DNA of 64,000 bases from Molanna angustata (lineage: Eukaryota; Arthropoda; Insecta; Trichoptera; Molannidae). The translations under genes were made by a program, and so were the position numbers. The notes beneath the pieces were generated by a model that searched no databases, was not told the origin of the DNA, and saw nothing but the letters and a program-made list of their open reading frames with translations. Every line of letters starts with the position of its first letter. Position 1 is the stretch's first letter. Shown here piece by piece: positions 61,155 to 64,000 of the stretch. The stretch lies in assembly GCA_963576475.1 (NCBI GenBank), contig OY754971.1, positions 916,501 to 980,500 of the forward strand. The letters run 5' to 3'.

Positions 61155-61422
61155 TAACTTTCTGATCTTATCACAAAAATTGAATCTGGAAACATTGCAC
61201 TACTATCGGTTTTAGACATGAGTGCTGCTTTGACACCGTAGATCATGACATTCTTCTTTTTATCCTGGAACATGAATATGGAATTTGTGGGGATATGTTA
61301 AAATGGATGAGCTCATATTTATCAGAAAGACAACAATCTTTTTTATTGCAAAATAAATCATCTTCTTCGGAGAAAATTAAATATGGGGTGCCACAGGGGT
61401 CAGTTTTGGGGCCCATTATTTT
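61155..61422 (+). pseudogene. CR1-like LINE reverse transcriptase, upstream part
   Basis: Reads LSDLITKIESGN, LLSVLDMSAA, then (after a one-base loss near 61231) TVDHDILLFILEHEYGI, MLKWMSSYLSERQQSFLLQN and KYGVPQGSVLGPI. These are the reverse-transcriptase blocks leading to the GVPQGSVLGP loop. The frame is cut at 61422 by the minus-strand LINE and resumes at 63341. Confidence 0.9.
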
Positions 61423-63330
61423 ACCCCATACCATCACGCCATTTCCCTATTTGGGGTAGGCAGAGAGAACCGAACGCCAGACTCCTCTCTCTTGACATAC
61501 ATTCCTCGCTTCATTCACGTCCATACATCGTCTCATACACGCTCTTCTATTATTCTTACTTCTAACATCTCCATCTTTCAAAATTCCATTTATGTGATCG
61601 TGCCAACTCTTTCTTGGCCGACCTCTACTTTTCATTCCTCTTTTATCAGCCTTGTATACTTTTTTTGTCAGACGGTCATCACTCATTCTTTCTATGTGGC
61701 CGAACCACCTTAGGGCATTTATTTTCATCTTACTTACGATATTTCTTTCAATCATACATTCTCGTCTAATATCCTCATTTCTTATTCTATCATACATCGT
61801 TTTACCACACATTCGTCTTAGTGACCTCATTTCAACCGCGTTAATTCTACTTTCATGCGTCTTCTGCCATGTCCATGTCTCACTAGCATACATTAGAGTC
61901 GGTGCGACGATACCATTGTGTACCGCGAGCTTTGCTTGCCTCGAAATAATTGGGTCAGCCATTACTGGTCTTAATGCACCATTCACTCTATTACCTGCCG
62001 TTACTCTCCTTTCAATATCTTTTTCCAATCTTCCATCACGCTGAAACATGCTTCCTAAGTATAAATATTCATCCACTTGTTCTAATTGTACATTCTCCAC
62101 TCGTATCTCGCATTTTGTTTGTCTTTCGCTCTTCTCAAATACCATTACTTTAGATTTAGTTGCATTCATTCTCAATCCATTTTGCATGCATCCATCGAAT
62201 ACTATTTTAACCAAACATTCCAAGTCTTCCATGCTTTCAGCCATTAATACTTTGTCATCCGCATACATTAGATCACATACAGTCACACCTTCCAGTTTCA
62301 GCCCAATGTTCTCATTCTTTAGTGCTCTCACACAGTAGTCAATGTATAGATTAAAGAGCCACGGTGATAGTACGCACCCTTGCTTCACTCCCATATTAAT
62401 GGAGAACCATCCTGTGAGAGAGTTTTCAATTCTCACACAGGCTTGGCTTTCCTCATATAGAGATGATATTGCCCCTATCAGCCTGCTACCCGCTCCATAC
62501 ACTGATAGCACGTTCCAGAGTTTTTCACGGTCTACTTTGTCATAGGCCTTTTCCAGGTCTATGAAAGCGCAGAAAAGCTTCTGGTTTTTTGCCAGAACCT
62601 TTTCAGTCGCCATTCGAAGGGAAAAAATTTGGTCGGTGCATCCTCTACCTCCAACAAACGCTCCTTGTGCATCCCATACCTTGCTTGCTGTAGCCTTTCT
62701 CAACTTTTGATCTAGTATCCTAGCATACAATTTTCCAACTGAACTCAGCAGACTGATAGCTCGGTAGTTCTTGCAGTCTAATTTTGACCCTTTTTTAAAG
62801 AGGGGCACAATCACTGCGTTTCTCCAATCTGACGGAGTATGTCCTGTCTCCCAACATTTGTTGAAGAGGCAATGACACCATTCCATCGTCTTTTCGCCAC
62901 CATATTTGATGAATTCAGTTGGTATGCAATCAAATCCCGCAGCCTTTCCTGTACGTGCATGCTTCACTGCCTCTCTGACCTCTTCTATTGAAATTTTCTC
63001 GCTGTCATTCTCACATTCATTTATCGGTATTCTGTTGTTCTTCAGACTTTCGCACTGTGTACTTTCATATAACTCTTCAAAATATTCCTTCCATCTTTCC
63101 TTGACTTTTTCCTCGTCTATAACCATACATCCATCTTTATCATGTATACATTTTGATCCTCGCACTACTCCTTGTTTTCGTCGATTTACTCTTTTCCAGA
63201 ACATTTTTGTGTTCCCAGAAAAATCATTCACAATTTTCACGCTTTCCTTTTCTCTCAATGCATTCTTTTCTTCTTTTACTGTTACTTTTGTTTTCCTCTT
63301 GCACTCATTATATATATTTTTAGCTTTTAG
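61423..63330 (-). pseudogene. RTE-like LINE, 5'-truncated, reverse transcriptase intact
   Basis: A minus-strand frame opens at the insertion edge (63330) and runs to the stop at 61447-61449, about 625 codons. Domains in order: a linker (VNDFSGNTKMFWKRVNRRKQ), reverse transcriptase with GKAAGFDCIPTEF, FIDLEKAYDKVDR, GVKQGCVLSPWLFNLYID and LMYADDKVLMAES (YADD at 62265-62254), then the thumb and C-terminal part APTLMYASETWTWQKTHE, INALRWFGHIERMSDD and GRPRKSW. The endonuclease is missing, so the copy is 5'-truncated. Flanking ccattatttt at 61413-61422 and 63331-63340 is the target-site duplication. Clade assignment to RTE/Daphne-like is tentative. Confidence 0.93.
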
Positions 63331-63340
63331 CCATTATTTT

Positions 63341-64000
63341 CATTTTGTATATTAAAAAGCTTGATAATATAATAGAAAATGAAGGTTTTGATTCATATGC
63401 TTATGCTGACGATCGCCTCATTGTGAAATTCTGCACTGCCGAAAACAGGGATAGTCTTGTGAATGATACCGTTGGTTGCATTGGAAAAATTTCTGCCTGG
63501 ATGTCGCTCTACAAGCTAAAATTAAACCCAACGAAAACCGAGTTTATGTGGGTAGTTTCACCGCGACGACAGCATCTCATTGAAAATACTCCGATTAACA
63601 TCAATGGAGAAGAACTTACACCATCAAAACCTTCAAATTTCTAGGCGTCCACCTGGACAACAAACTATCGCTGGACTTGCAAATCTCAAAAACTGTTAGC
63701 TCTTGTTTCTTTCATCTGAGGCAATTGAAAAGTATCCGCCGGAGCTTACCCAAAAACGAAGCTAAAACGCTTATTAATGCATTTGTGGTGTCACGGCTGG
63801 ATTATTGTAATGCTATTTATGCGGGTTTGCCAAAGTATCAGCTTGATAGATTACAAATAGTTTTCAACGCAGCTGCGAGGGTGATATATGGAGCCGACAA
63901 AAGATGTCACATAACACCTCTTCTTAACGAACTGCACTGGTTGAGATGTCCAGAACGAGTGGACTATAAGGTATGCCTGATGGTGTTTAAAACTCTGAAC
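63341..64000 (+). pseudogene. CR1-like LINE reverse transcriptase, downstream part
   Basis: Continues the frame broken at 61422: YIKKLDNIIENEGFDSYAYA, DDRLIVKF (catalytic YADD box), KISAWMSLYKLKLNPTKTEF, then after a frameshift near 63635 FLGVHLDNKLSL, QLKSIRRSLPKNEAKTLINA, VVSRLDYCNAIYAGLP, AARVIYGADKRCHITPLLNE and LHWLRCPERVDYKVCLMVFK. The LHWL..R..YK..L..FK block is characteristic of CR1. It runs off the right edge. Confidence 0.93.

Overview
The window looks like a piece of a large, AT-rich, repeat-packed arthropod genome, most likely an insect. The basis is the mix of LINE types (RTE-like, CR1-like, RNase H-bearing I/LOA-like), Penelope-like elements, tRNA-derived SINEs, a mariner relic and Helitron-like repeats, plus one spliced exon of a MYST histone acetyltransferase. 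The species cannot be fixed from sequence alone. No complete host gene is present and nearly all long open frames are retroelement remnants or repeat artefacts.

Layout. 1-2.8 kb: a 40-bp minisatellite ending in a LINE 3' tail. 3-15 kb: Helitron-like and other dispersed repeats, SINEs, two hairpin MITEs, and two GC-rich spots with exon-like sequence (8361-8497 and about 11890). 15-21 kb: LINE C-terminal fragments, a Penelope-like fragment with a decayed hammerhead motif, an inverted repeat pair, and a truncated RTE-like LINE with visible target-site duplication. 22-28.5 kb: nested SINEs, a 40-bp satellite carrying a homeodomain-type palindrome, a second Penelope-like fragment with an intact hammerhead ribozyme core, a candidate terminal exon (26927-27251), and the KAT7-like exon (28325-28418, minus strand), which is the best evidence for a host gene. 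28.5-50 kb: AT-rich DNA with dispersed repeats, SINE tail amplification, LINE fragments and a GC-rich exon-like patch near 43.1 kb. 50-54.5 kb: a homogeneous 100-bp satellite, a mariner relic, and a 21-bp repeat abutting a LINE fragment. 55.8-60 kb: a very young RNase H-type LINE with a tail of about 103 A, flanked by identical 189-bp direct repeats. 61-64 kb: an RTE-like LINE inserted into the reverse transcriptase of a CR1-like LINE, with a 10-bp target-site duplication.

The genes do not form a pathway. The story is of elements nested in elements and of LINE and SINE ends expanding into tandem arrays. The long non-coding stretches are probably intronic or intergenic DNA, possibly including introns of the KAT7-like gene on the minus strand.
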